From Candidatus Woesearchaeota archaeon (GTDB lineage: Archaea; Nanobdellota; Nanobdellia; Woesearchaeales; DSVV01), in contig JABHXF010000048.1 in the NCBI GenBank assembly GCA_018657385.1, forward strand, positions 37,334 to 101,333: a stretch of DNA of 64,000 nucleotides, given 5' to 3'. The notes beneath the pieces were generated by a model. It had not been told where the DNA came from. It was given only the letters and a program-made list of their open reading frames with translations, and ran no database searches. This document shows positions 18,347 to 27,372 of this stretch, in pieces. The translations under genes were made by a program, and so were the position numbers. Each line of letters starts with the position of its first letter. Within the stretch, counting starts at the first letter, position 1.

Positions 18347-18403
18347 CGTAATATTTTCAACTTTAATGAAAATGTTACGGGAAATGTTCAAATAAACATT
18401 TTA
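18347..18403 (+). promoter_or_regulatory. Two tandem hairpins upstream of radA
   Basis: CGTAATATTTTCA (18347-18359) pairs with TGAAAATGTTACG (18367-18379), a 13-bp stem with a 7-nt loop. Directly after it AAATGTT and AACATTT (about 18383-18402) form a second hairpin. Both lie in the 330-nt gap between the small gene and radA. They may be part of a radA leader RNA. The rest of the gap to 18541 holds a weaker GAAAC/GTTTC stem near 18450-18475. Confidence 0.45.
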
Positions 18404-18541
18404 AGGGGTTGTGCCTATTGATTTTTAGGAATTGGCCAACTTCCAAATATGAAACTTGCTAAACATGTTTCAGAGATTGTTTAATCAGGCTGTAAAAAGG
18501 ATGATTTAACAATAAAGTATATAATAAACGAGGTGTTACCT

Positions 18542-19621
18542 ATGTTAGCTAAGAAAATGGAAGAAGATATGGTTGGAAAAGAGGCTCTAGAGGAGCAAAA
18601 AGAAGAATCTAAAGAAGAAAAGTTAGATGAAGTAAAAGAACAATTAGATGAAGTAGAAGTAAAAGAAGAAAAACAAACTAAATCTAAACAAATTACTAAA
18701 ATCGAAGATTTACCTGGGGTTGGTGCTGCTACTGCTGAAAAACTAATGTTATGTGGTTTTGATACTTTAATGGCTATTGCTGTTGCTACACCTGGTGAAT
18801 TAGTAAATTCTTCTGGTGTTACAGAAAGTGTTGCTAGGAAACTAATTAATGTTAGTAGAGATGCAATGGATATGGGATTTGAATCAGGAGATGAACTTCT
18901 AAAAAAAAGAGCACTGATAACAAAAATCAATACTAACTGCGATGGTTTTAATGAAATTTTAGGTGGTGGTGTTGAAACTGGCGCAATTACAGAATGTTTT
19001 GGTCAGTATGGAAGTGGTAAAACACAAATTGGTCATCAACTTGCTGTAAATGTACAAAGTTATGGTGAGGATGCATGTGCTGTTTATATTGATACAGAAA
19101 ATACTTTTAGACCAGAAAGAATTAAACAATTTGCAGAAGGTGCTGGTCTTGATCCTGATAAGGTATTAAAAAATGTTTTAGTTGCTAGGGCTTATAATTC
19201 TGACCATCAGATGTTGTTAGCTGAACAAGTTGATGAACTAATAACTAAAAAAGGCAAAAATGTTAAGTTACTTGTTGTTGATTCATTAACTGCTCATTTT
19301 AGGGCTGAGTTTGTTGGTCGTGGTACATTAGCAGAAAGACAACAAAAATTAAATAAACATATGCATGTCTTGGCAAGAGTTGCAGATGTGCATAACTTGG
19401 CAGTTTATGTAACTAATCAAGTCATGTCTAAGCCTGATCAATTCTTTGGAGATCCAACAGAAGCAATTGGTGGACACATTGTTGCTCACAATTCTACATT
19501 TAGAATTTATTTACGTAAGGGTAAAAAAGGCAGCAGGGTTGCTAAACTTGTAGATGCACCTGCTTTACCAGATGCTGAATGTACTTTCTGGGTTAAAGAA
19601 GAAGGAATTAGTGACAACTGA
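18542..19621 (+). CDS. radA: RadA recombinase
   Basis: The 359-residue protein has a charged N-terminal stretch rich in Glu/Lys (residues 1-50), a helix-hairpin-helix domain (IEDLPGVGAATAEKL), then the RecA-fold core with Walker A GQYGSGKT at about 154-161, Walker B LLVVDSLTAHFR near 240, and the NQV and GG(H) motifs (TNQVMSKPD, IGGHIVAHNS). RadA forms filaments on single-stranded DNA for homologous recombination. The ATG at 18542 is preceded by GAGGTG. The acidic/basic N-terminal extension is longer than in many RadA proteins. Confidence 0.95.
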   Translation: MLAKKMEEDMVGKEALEEQKEESKEEKLDEVKEQLDEVEVKEEKQTKSKQITKIEDLPGVGAATAEKLMLCGFDTLMAIAVATPGELVNSSGVTESVARKLINVSRDAMDMGFESGDELLKKRALITKINTNCDGFNEILGGGVETGAITECFGQYGSGKTQIGHQLAVNVQSYGEDACAVYIDTENTFRPERIKQFAEGAGLDPDKVLKNVLVARAYNSDHQMLLAEQVDELITKKGKNVKLLVVDSLTAHFRAEFVGRGTLAERQQKLNKHMHVLARVADVHNLAVYVTNQVMSKPDQFFGDPTEAIGGHIVAHNSTFRIYLRKGKKGSRVAKLVDAPALPDAECTFWVKEEGISDN

Positions 19622-19651
19622 TTTTTCTTTTTTTCTTATTTTTTATATTGA

Positions 19652-20365
19652 TTACTTTAATATTTTCTTCAATATCTTTTCTTCATCCAAATTCTTTAAT
19701 CCTATTTTTCTGAAGAAAATACAAATATTCTTAACATCTCTAATTAATAATTCTTTTGCATTTGGTGTTTTTATGTCTGCTGTTTGAGAAAAATCAATAA
19801 ACACTGGACTTTCATTGTAATTTAATATGTTGAAATGACTTAAATCACCATGTACTAATCTTGCTTTTTTCCACATCAAATGCATGTATTCAATTATTTT
19901 GTTAAGGAACTTTGTTTTGTTTTTTGGAATATGGTTTTTTAATTGCAGGGCAATATAATCATCCCCAATATACTCTATCACTAAAATATTATCGACTGAG
20001 GTATGTACTAATGGGACTCTAACACCTACTTCTCTTGCTTTTAATAAATTTCTATGTTCTCTTTGCGTCCATGCAAAAATTACTTTTCTTCTTTGTTTTT
20101 TCATTCCACTATAACGTGGATCTTGTCTAATATAACTATACATCTGGTTAAAATTGCATGTTTCTAATCTGTATATTTTAATAATTATTCTTTTTTTGTC
20201 TTTAGTTATTGCTGAAAATATATTTGCTTCTTTGCCTACTGAAATTGGACTTTCTAATTCTTCAAAATAACCCTGGCTTTTTAGTTTGAAAAGATTTCTA
20301 TTTGTGAAATTATCAAATACATTCCCCCATACTTTCCATTCTTCTTTTCTTGCTTTTTTAGCCAT
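19652..20365 (-). CDS. rio1: RIO1-type serine protein kinase
   Basis: The 237-residue protein shows the Rio kinase layout: SVGKEANIFSA (the flexible nucleotide loop), IIIKIYR with the ATP-binding Lys, the catalytic loop VHGDLSHFNIL and metal-binding VFIDFSQ. The STGKEAN-type sequence SVGKEANIF and the MKKQRRKVIFAWTQREHRNL segment point to Rio1 rather than Rio2. Rio1 acts in late small-subunit ribosome maturation. Convergent with radA. A TATA element for this strand would lie around 20390-20400; the leader is short. Confidence 0.9.
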   Translation of the reverse strand: MAKKARKEEWKVWGNVFDNFTNRNLFKLKSQGYFEELESPISVGKEANIFSAITKDKKRIIIKIYRLETCNFNQMYSYIRQDPRYSGMKKQRRKVIFAWTQREHRNLLKAREVGVRVPLVHTSVDNILVIEYIGDDYIALQLKNHIPKNKTKFLNKIIEYMHLMWKKARLVHGDLSHFNILNYNESPVFIDFSQTADIKTPNAKELLIRDVKNICIFFRKIGLKNLDEEKILKKILK

Positions 20366-20469
20366 GGTTGTAGGAATAGTTTGTGGTGTTTAAATGGTTT
20401 CTTGTCACACCAATACTATGACTACTCTAAAATGACAAAATTTATATAAAACCTCTATCTTTAAATACT

Positions 20470-20800
20470 CATTAGTCTTTAGTAAAGATTAGTCAATTGT
20501 ATGCAAATTGGTCCTCTTACGAGCAGAAACATTTGTTTCAGCTGTGAATTGGAGCCACTCTTGCGTATAGCAGCCCGACACGAGAGTACTTGACGGAGCT
20601 TACGGCAAAGCCAAGCTATGAACTTGGGAGTTAGTGAATCGGGCAACAAACCCTTATTTGGGTTAAACAAGGTCAAATTACGCTTATACAGGCTTAGAAC
20701 AAGCTAATCACAATTCATTTCATCATTTATTTTAAGATGGGGAACTCAAAGTAGGGAGTGGAATTAGTAAAGATACTCCTATAATTAGTTTGTTCTAGAG
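20470..20800 (+). ncRNA. Large structured RNA of unassigned class upstream of dnaG
   Basis: The stretch from about 20480 to 20720 is richer in G+C than its surroundings and lacks a convincing ORF. TTTATATAAAA at about 20438-20448 is a TATA box that would start a transcript near 20470. Visible helices include GCCCGA (about 20571-20576) with TCGGGC (about 20639-20644), enclosing AGCTTACGGCAAAGCCAAGCT (nested hairpin); AACCC/GGGTT around 20651-20666; GAAAC/GTTTC near 20525-20540; and a long-range GAACAAGCTAAT (20697) with ATTAGTTTGTTC (20784). The size fits RNase P or SRP RNA, but I cannot find their invariant cores (GAGGAAAGUC; the SRP helix-8 loop), so the class stays open. Confidence 0.5.
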
Positions 20801-20956
20801 CACATTATTATAATAAAACAAAATAGGAAGAGCAAAATGTACAGAAATTATATTCATTATTTCACTTATCAAAGTTGTATCAGAAGCAAGGAAATTAGTA
20901 CTGGTATAGATAATAGAAATATGGTGCTCTTTCTGTAAATTGGAGGTTTGGTATAC

Positions 20957-22222
20957 ATGGGGAAAATAAGCCCAGTAAGTGCAAAATATATTGTTCACGC
21001 TAGTATTAATATTGGTGGAGTAGTTGATAGACCTGATGTAATTGGTGCAATTTTTGGTCAAACAGAAGGTTTATTAGGAGCTGATCTAGAACTTAGAGAG
21101 CTGCAAAGAAGTGGTAGAATTGGAAGAATTGAAGTTAATGTTGAAACTAAAACAGGTAAAACTGTTGGAACTATTATAATTCCTTCTAGTTTAGATAAAG
21201 CAGAAACAGCAATTGTTGGTGCTGCTTTAGAAGTTATTCAAAGAATTGGACCTTGCAATGCTAAAATCATAGTAGGAAAAATTGAAGATGTTAGAGTTAG
21301 CAAAAGACAATTTGTAATTGAAAGAGCTAAAGAATTATTAAGGGATTTAATGGAAACTTCAATGCCAGATAGTCAGGAATTAGCTGATGAAGTTGCTTAT
21401 TCAGTTAGAGTAATGGAAATTACTGAATTTGGCAATGACAGATTACCAGCTGGACCTGGAGTTGAAGACTCTGATGAAATAATGATTGTAGAAGGTAGAG
21501 CAGATGTTCTTAATTTGTTAAAACACGGCTTTAAGAATGCAATTGCTATTAATGGAACTTCTGTTCCTGAATCAATTATTGAGTTAACTAAGAAGAAAAT
21601 AGTAACTGTATTTGTTGATGGAGATAGGGGAGGAGACCTAATCATTAAAGAGTTAACTGGTAGAGCAGAAATTGATTTTGTTACAAAAGCACCTGATGGT
21701 AAAGAAGTAGAAGAACTAACTAAAAAAGAACTTCATAAAGCAATTAGAAGTAAAGTTAGTCCTGAACAAGCAAAGGTTGATGTTAATAGGTCAAGTAGAA
21801 ATAGTAGTGATTCAAGAAATGATAGAGTTGATAGAAGACCTACACAAAGACCACCACAAAGATCACAACCAACATATCAGAAATCTTCTGCACCAACACA
21901 AGCTAGAAAACCTGTTTCAGTTGCAAAAGCAACACCAGATGAAAAGAAAAAGTTTAGCAAATTGTTAGAAGATTTAATTGGAACAAGAGGCGCTTACATC
22001 TTAGATGATAAGTTAAATATTCTTGGGAAAGTTCCATTAAGTGAATTAACAACCACAATCAAAAGTTTAAGTTCTGGTATTTATGCAGTTGTATTTGATG
22101 GGGAAATGGATAATGATATTTTATCAATTGCTGATAAATCAGGAGTTAAATTTGCAGTTGCAATGGGAAGTAAAGTTAAACAAAGTGGTTCAGTTTGTGT
22201 TTTAACTGTAGATGACTTTTAA
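20957..22222 (+). CDS. dnaG: Archaeal DnaG-like primase (TOPRIM)
   Basis: The 422-residue product has the archaeal DnaG features: N-terminal domain starting MGKISPVSAKYIVHASINI, the ELRELQRSGRIGRI element, and the TOPRIM core with the catalytic Glu in IMIVEGRADVLNLL near 175-190 and the DxD motif FVDGDRGG near 220. Residues about 270-325 are a Ser/Arg/Gln-rich linker. Archaeal DnaG synthesises oligoribonucleotides and also associates with the exosome. GGAGG at 20942-20946 supports the ATG at 20957 over the TTG nine bases upstream. The upstream interval is the structured RNA, with inverted repeats (AGAGCAC/GTGCTCT) continuing into the dnaG leader. Confidence 0.93.
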   Translation: MGKISPVSAKYIVHASINIGGVVDRPDVIGAIFGQTEGLLGADLELRELQRSGRIGRIEVNVETKTGKTVGTIIIPSSLDKAETAIVGAALEVIQRIGPCNAKIIVGKIEDVRVSKRQFVIERAKELLRDLMETSMPDSQELADEVAYSVRVMEITEFGNDRLPAGPGVEDSDEIMIVEGRADVLNLLKHGFKNAIAINGTSVPESIIELTKKKIVTVFVDGDRGGDLIIKELTGRAEIDFVTKAPDGKEVEELTKKELHKAIRSKVSPEQAKVDVNRSSRNSSDSRNDRVDRRPTQRPPQRSQPTYQKSSAPTQARKPVSVAKATPDEKKKFSKLLEDLIGTRGAYILDDKLNILGKVPLSELTTTIKSLSSGIYAVVFDGEMDNDILSIADKSGVKFAVAMGSKVKQSGSVCVLTVDDF

Positions 22223-22337
22223 TTAAGTTATTTTTTTATTATTTTTTATTCTTTTTTTAATGGTTTTTTGAATCTCTTTTATTAATTTTCCATAAGTTTT
22301 ATAAAACCTTATTATATCTCTCTTATTGGGTGTTATT

Positions 22338-23189
22338 ATGATTAAGAATCAATTAAAAACATTTATCTTGTTAGCATGTTTAACAGCATTATTATTGTTT
22401 GTTGGACAAATTGCTGGTGGCTACACAGGACTAATTTTTGCAGGAGTTTTTGTAGTAATAATGAATCTTGTTACATATTTTTATTCTCATAAACTTGTAT
22501 TAATGATGTATAAAGCTAAAGAAGCTAAAGAAAAAGAATATCCTGATTTATATAAAAGTGTAAGGGAAGTTGCTCATCTAGCTGGAATACCAATGCCTAA
22601 AGTTTATGTTATTCCATCTTCAAGTCCTAATGCCTTTGCAACTGGTAGAAATCCAGAACATGCAGCTGTTGCATGTACACAAGGTATAATAGATTTACTA
22701 AGCAAAGATGAATTAAAAGGAGTGATTGCTCATGAAATTAGTCATATTAAAAATCGTGATATATTAATTCAAACTGTTGCTGCTACAATTGCAGGTGTTA
22801 TTTCATATGTTGCAATGATGGCAAGATTTTCTGCAATATTTGGTGGGTTTGGTGGTAGAAGCAGAGATGGTGGAAATTTAATTAGTCTACTTGTTTTAGC
22901 AATAATTACACCACTAATTGCAATGCTTATTCAATTAGCTATTTCAAGAAGTAGAGAATATCTTGCAGATGAAAGTGCAGCTAAACTATTACATAATCCT
23001 TATGGTCTAGCAAATGCATTAGAAAAACTAGAAACTGGAATAAAACATAATCCAATGAAGTTAGGTAATCCATCAACATCATCATTATTTATTGCAAATC
23101 CTTTTAAAAGTGGTATGATGATGAGCTTATTAAGTACACATCCACCAATGAAAGAAAGAATTAGTAAACTAAAAGGAATGGGCTTTTAA
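22338..23189 (+). CDS. htpX: HtpX-like M48 membrane metalloprotease
   Basis: The 283-residue protein has two N-terminal membrane segments (residues about 6-45), the zinc motif HEISH within IAHEISHIKNRD near 133-137, two more hydrophobic stretches, and the downstream zinc ligand in SREYLADESAAKL near 217. Length and order match HtpX, which degrades misfolded membrane proteins with its active site facing the cytoplasm. The ATG at 22338 follows a TATA-like GTTTTATAAAACC at about 22296-22308. The 244-nt gap after the gene holds only AT-rich DNA with a recurring CGGAAAT word. Confidence 0.92.
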   Translation: MIKNQLKTFILLACLTALLLFVGQIAGGYTGLIFAGVFVVIMNLVTYFYSHKLVLMMYKAKEAKEKEYPDLYKSVREVAHLAGIPMPKVYVIPSSSPNAFATGRNPEHAAVACTQGIIDLLSKDELKGVIAHEISHIKNRDILIQTVAATIAGVISYVAMMARFSAIFGGFGGRSRDGGNLISLLVLAIITPLIAMLIQLAISRSREYLADESAAKLLHNPYGLANALEKLETGIKHNPMKLGNPSTSSLFIANPFKSGMMMSLLSTHPPMKERISKLKGMGF

Positions 23190-23433
23190 TTCCCCACAAA
23201 TTCTTTTTTTTAACATCTACATACGGAAATTTCTATTTCTACTTGTTTTTCCGGGAAATCTTTTGGTTTTCTTGAAAGATTTTCAATAAATAATTCTTCT
23301 TTAAATACTGTTTCCGAGAATTTGTTTTTTTAATTTCTTTCGTCGGAAATCTTCTAAAAAAACCTCAATTAAGTATTTTAAAAAGTTATGTCTACTAATT
23401 GTTTAGTTTTGAAAAAACAAAAAAGGTGATAAG

Positions 23434-24831
23434 ATGAAAAAGTTTATTTGTATTTGGGCGATATTAGGTTTTTTTAGTTGTATATTAACATTTTCTGCAG
23501 TAGCTATAGATAATGTCATTATAAATCAAGTATATGTTGATGCAATTGATACTGAAGCAGGAGGAGAAGCAATTGAATTATACAATCCAACTTTTCAAGA
23601 AATAGATATTAGTGGTTATACAATTAGAACTGAAAGCAGTAATAGTGATGTTACTCTACCTGATAACTCTATAATTAATGCATCTGGTTATTACTTAATT
23701 GCAGACAATGGGTGGGCAATATTAAAAGATAATATGTCATGGCCAAATGCTGATCATGAAGAAGCTGTTACTATGTATAATACTAATTCAGGAATTGCTT
23801 TAGTTAATATTAATGATGAAATATTAGATGCAGTTGGTTGGGGTAAAATAACAGAGATTGAACCGGGCTTATATGAATCTATACCCGTAATTAATCCAAA
23901 TACTGGATTTGTTCTCTTAAGAAATAATTTCCAAGACACAGGTAATAATTCAAATGATTTTGTCATTTCACAACCAAACTTTCATAACTCTTCTTCTATT
24001 TTTGAAGCTGATGATGATGGACCAATTAATGATTCCGGAAATGAAGGGGATGGTGAGGATGAAAATGATGGCAATACTACTTCTGATTATATTGAATTAC
24101 CAATCATCATTAATCTCACTAACTCTCTTCCTTCAATTCTTAGTTATAATTTAACTATCGATGATAGTGAAGATTTAGGTTATCAATTAATACCTCTACC
24201 AGGTCAACAAAAGCAAATTCCAATAAATGTTTTAGTTGGTGATAATGATGGTGGGGATGATATTGATAATGTTGAATTATTAATTACTTCTTCTGATTTT
24301 GTTCAAGAAGTTATATTAGAAAAAGTAGTGAATAATACTATTTCTTCTTTGTTTTCAGGAAATATATCAATGAAATATTATGATGATCCTGGTAATTATA
24401 ATATCTTAATAACAGCAACTGACCAAAATAATGAAAATATTGAACTAAATTTTGGTTATGAATATTTAAGTTTAATTGCATTTGATTTAGATACCGAAAT
24501 ATTAGTGTTTAATGCTAAAAACAAAGAAACTGCTGAAATAATTGGTGATGATGATTTTAATTCATTAAGTAATCCAACTATTAAAAATCTTGGTAATACT
24601 GAACTAAATCTTGGAGTTTATAGTGGCAATTTAGCAATTAATGATAATCTATTGCAATATAAATTTGCCCAAGATTATTATAATGTAAGTTCAGATGTTC
24701 AAGTTTCTGAAGAGATGTTAGGTCATGGTATGAATGAAACACTTAGTTTAGGATTTAAGCTAATCTTAGAAAAATATCTTAAACCGGATGCATATTTATC
24801 TAGTTTAAATATTATAGGTGTTGTATCATGA
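23434..24831 (+). CDS. Secreted protein with lamin-tail (LTD) domain
   Basis: A signal peptide (residues 1-25, MKKFICIWAILGFFS, ending near AVA) precedes an LTD domain at about 27-165: NVIINQVYVDA, GGEAIELYNPT, ISGYTIRTE, and ILDAVGWG, the typical IxIxEVxxxxxxxxEYIELYN-like pattern. LTDs in prokaryotes bind surfaces or DNA in secreted nucleases and adhesins. An acidic Asp/Asn-rich linker at about 187-210 is followed by two beta-sandwich-like regions. There is no C-terminal anchor. GGTGAT precedes the ATG. The stop overlaps the next gene by 4 nt (ATGA), so the two are translated together. Confidence 0.75.
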   Translation: MKKFICIWAILGFFSCILTFSAVAIDNVIINQVYVDAIDTEAGGEAIELYNPTFQEIDISGYTIRTESSNSDVTLPDNSIINASGYYLIADNGWAILKDNMSWPNADHEEAVTMYNTNSGIALVNINDEILDAVGWGKITEIEPGLYESIPVINPNTGFVLLRNNFQDTGNNSNDFVISQPNFHNSSSIFEADDDGPINDSGNEGDGEDENDGNTTSDYIELPIIINLTNSLPSILSYNLTIDDSEDLGYQLIPLPGQQKQIPINVLVGDNDGGDDIDNVELLITSSDFVQEVILEKVVNNTISSLFSGNISMKYYDDPGNYNILITATDQNNENIELNFGYEYLSLIAFDLDTEILVFNAKNKETAEIIGDDDFNSLSNPTIKNLGNTELNLGVYSGNLAINDNLLQYKFAQDYYNVSSDVQVSEEMLGHGMNETLSLGFKLILEKYLKPDAYLSSLNIIGVVS

Positions 24832-25451
24832 GAAAACTAATTTATTTTTTTGTTTTTTTTATTTGTTCTATCTTGGTATTATTAGTCAGTATTAATGTGG
24901 TGTTAGCAACAAGTATTGGTGTAAGTCCTGCAAAAATATTTTTAGAAAATGAATCAGTTAATAAATCAATTACTATTATTAATATTAACAATAAAACATT
25001 AAATTTTGAATTAAAAAGTAATGAGGCTCTATTAAGTTTTATCCCATCACATGGTAAATTAAAGAAAAACACCAATTCCAAAATAACAGTTATTATTAAT
25101 CCCAATATTGATATTCAACAAGGTAACTATGATGAATTAATAATTGTCTCTGTATTTAATAAAGGGAATTTAAAAAATAGTGTGGGTATTAAAGCCATGG
25201 TTAATATTACTAAAAATATTTCTAGTGTTGATTATTATTTTGTTAATGGGGGTTTAGAAGATAATTATAACAATAATTCTCTTAGTAATCAAGAAGATAA
25301 TACTAATGACACAAAAGTTGGAAATTTAATTACAGGGATGGGTATTTTTTATAATGGCAAAATTAAAGGAAATGATTTTGTTAACTTAGGTATTATTGCA
25401 TTATTGATTGTATTATTATATTTATTTATTAGAGAGAAGAAAAAAGATTAA
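24828..25451 (+). CDS. Membrane-anchored beta-sandwich surface protein (207 aa)
   Basis: A signal peptide (residues 1-29) is followed by an Ig-like beta domain beginning TSIGVSPAKIFLENES, resembling the pilus-chaperone/DUF916-like or ASPM-SPD2-Hydin folds that start with GVSPAKI. It ends with an acidic Asn-rich linker, a membrane helix (LGIIALLIVLLYLFI) and a basic tail, so the domain is displayed outside. Its ATG overlaps the stop of the LTD gene, implying the two products work at the surface together. Ligand unknown. Confidence 0.7.
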   Translation: MRKLIYFFVFFICSILVLLVSINVVLATSIGVSPAKIFLENESVNKSITIININNKTLNFELKSNEALLSFIPSHGKLKKNTNSKITVIINPNIDIQQGNYDELIIVSVFNKGNLKNSVGIKAMVNITKNISSVDYYFVNGGLEDNYNNNSLSNQEDNTNDTKVGNLITGMGIFYNGKIKGNDFVNLGIIALLIVLLYLFIREKKKD

Positions 25452-25457
25452 AAAAAT

Positions 25458-25934
25458 TTACAGACCAATAAGATTTGCAAGGTTATGGCCAATGACTTCA
25501 CCACTTTCAGCATTAATTTTAATATTCAATGTCTTAAATGCAGCAGTTATGAATGTGATATTATATACTTGTCCTTCCTCAACTAAATCTTGTATAACTA
25601 CAATTTCTTTATTTGTTAACTCATGTGGGTAATGTTCTTTTTTTACTTCATTTGCTTTTTTAATTGCATCATCATAATCTAATTTAATTTTTTCCAATAC
25701 TAATGGTTTAATGGCATGTTCTTTCTCTTGAAAAGGTGATTCTTCTTTAATGCTAATTGTTTCGCCTAAATCAAATGTTGTTACTTTTTTAGTTTTTTCA
25801 GAATAATAACCTACTTGGTGGTTAACACCAGTCATATGGAATATATGGACTAAGTATGCTTCTTCATGTTGTTTTTTAAATTCTTTAAATTCATTAGTAT
25901 TTTCTACTTTTTTTATAATTTCTTTAAATTCCAT
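25458..25934 (-). CDS. PepSY-like hypothetical protein (158 aa)
   Basis: This soluble protein has no signal peptide. Its C-terminal half, from about residue 80, has the order DYDDAIKKANEV, VIQDLVEEGQVYNITF, and LNIKINAESGEVIGH, which resembles a PepSY-type repeat in which a helix is followed by a beta-hairpin with the phrase xxVxINAxTGEV. The N-terminal half (HIFHMTGVNHQVGYYS) looks like a second copy that has diverged. PepSY domains often restrain proteases or bind ligands. The relationship is judged by eye and is tentative. It is convergent with the surface-protein pair and in the same direction as the GCS2-like gene 52 nt upstream. Confidence 0.5.
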   Translation of the reverse strand: MEFKEIIKKVENTNEFKEFKKQHEEAYLVHIFHMTGVNHQVGYYSEKTKKVTTFDLGETISIKEESPFQEKEHAIKPLVLEKIKLDYDDAIKKANEVKKEHYPHELTNKEIVVIQDLVEEGQVYNITFITAAFKTLNIKINAESGEVIGHNLANLIGL

Positions 25935-25986
25935 CTCTTCATCACCTGTGTTTTTATGCCCATTAATTATTAACTGATTTTATAAA

Positions 25987-27372
25987 TTAAAAACTATACA
26001 CTGCTTTTTCATCTATTTCTTTTAATAATTCAATTGTATTTATTAAATCTTTATAAAATTTATCAGAAAAATGCAATGCAATTTCTTGTGCAGTGTCAGC
26101 ATCTAATGAACTTCCTTTTTCCCAACCAAGTTTTCTAGCTTTTTTAATTATTTGTGTAGAAACAGTATTATCTTCTTCATACATTTTAATTAATGGCTTA
26201 ATTGATTTTTGATAACTTTTGTTAGTGAATTTTTTAGCCATCCTTAAGAATCTTTTAACATAATTATTCAAATGCTTGTTTTCAAGACCTTCGTATGCAC
26301 TAAAATATTGAAGTTTGTTTCTAACAAATGTGTGTGGGGGAATATACATTCTATTATCTTCAATCTTAAATGGTTCTTTAATTCCAATATCTGCTGGTTC
26401 AACTTCTAAAAAATCTCTATGGATTTTCATTAAACAAAATTTTAATAATACAGATATGGCAATAATATTACTTGGATAATTCATATCCATACCTCTTTGT
26501 TCTAATGTACCATGGTTGTTTACTTTTACTGGCCCCCAATTAACATCTAATTTACTTTTATAAATCTCATCAAATTTTGCATCCTTATTATGTTTTTTTA
26601 GAATACGCATCCATCGCTGTACTTTTTTATTTAAAGATTCAATTAAGTCCATCTCTGTTTGTTTGTATGGTGGTAGCCCTCCTATTTGTTGCAAATTAGC
26701 ATAAACTCCATCCATATACTTTAATTTTTTCCCGCCTCTATAAATTGGTAATCTTGTGTCCATTGCAAAATGTTCAGATTGGTAAAAAGGAGATGACTGC
26801 ATTATACAAGTTAAAGCAGGGTCAGCTGCAATTTCAAAATTATAACTTCCCATGAATGATCTTTTAATTTTTCCATCAAATGTTACTCTAATAAATTTTG
26901 TTAATGGATTATACATGCCTCTTGGAAGAGAATAATGGTGGTGAAAACCAACACATCTACCTGCTGCCATAAAACGTTCTTCTCCAAAAATCTTTTTTTT
27001 CATTAAATAGTTTATATTATCACGCATATCTGGATCAAAACTACCTGGATAAGTACCAAAACAATGTAACTGCATATCTTTTTTTGAAGCAACATCATAT
27101 AATGTTTCTGCATGTTTAAGAATATCTAATGCTGTATTAAATATTTTAACAGATGGATAACATCCAAGTTCCACCATATTTTTTCCACACTCCCTAACAA
27201 TGTTTGTTTCAGGTTCTTTTTTTTTAACTGCTTGAATAACTTCATCTGCTCTATTAACTACTTCACCCTTGTTATTTAATAACATGAATTCCATTTCAAG
27301 ACCAACCATTGATCTTTTTAATGGTCTTTTTTTAATTATGGTTTTTTTGGCTAATGAGTTTAATATTGTCAT
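25987..27372 (-). CDS. Glutamate-cysteine ligase-like (GCS2 family) enzyme
   Basis: The 461-residue protein starts at ATG 27372, preceded by GAGGGGG. Key segments are VGLEMEFMLLN near residue 24 (the GIExE-type ATP/Mg site), CGKNMVELGCYPS, RCVGFHHHYSLPRG near 145, FEIAADPALTCIMQSSPF near 180, and VNNHGTLEQRGMDMN near 317. These match the carboxylate-amine ligase/GCS2 fold, which links the gamma-carboxyl or another carboxyl group to an amine using ATP. The substrate is unclear; these enzymes also modify peptides. It overlaps the preceding N-formylglutamate amidohydrolase-like gene by 41 nt, so they are tightly coupled. Confidence 0.75.
   Translation of the reverse strand: MTILNSLAKKTIIKKRPLKRSMVGLEMEFMLLNNKGEVVNRADEVIQAVKKKEPETNIVRECGKNMVELGCYPSVKIFNTALDILKHAETLYDVASKKDMQLHCFGTYPGSFDPDMRDNINYLMKKKIFGEERFMAAGRCVGFHHHYSLPRGMYNPLTKFIRVTFDGKIKRSFMGSYNFEIAADPALTCIMQSSPFYQSEHFAMDTRLPIYRGGKKLKYMDGVYANLQQIGGLPPYKQTEMDLIESLNKKVQRWMRILKKHNKDAKFDEIYKSKLDVNWGPVKVNNHGTLEQRGMDMNYPSNIIAISVLLKFCLMKIHRDFLEVEPADIGIKEPFKIEDNRMYIPPHTFVRNKLQYFSAYEGLENKHLNNYVKRFLRMAKKFTNKSYQKSIKPLIKMYEEDNTVSTQIIKKARKLGWEKGSSLDADTAQEIALHFSDKFYKDLINTIELLKEIDEKAVYSF

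Noticed and set aside
20479..20676. Minus-strand ORF of 65 residues over the structured RNA upstream of dnaG
   Set aside because: Composition is unlike the neighbouring proteins, it lacks a ribosome binding site, and it overlaps RNA helices; treated as chance.
20470..20800. Assignment as RNase P RNA or SRP RNA
   Set aside because: Size fits, but the invariant GAGGAAAGUC core and the SRP helix-8 GNAR loop with AGCA were not found on either strand.
23190..23433. Recurring CGGAAAT-like words as a regulatory array
   Set aside because: Only three or four loose copies with irregular spacing; could be chance in AT-rich DNA.
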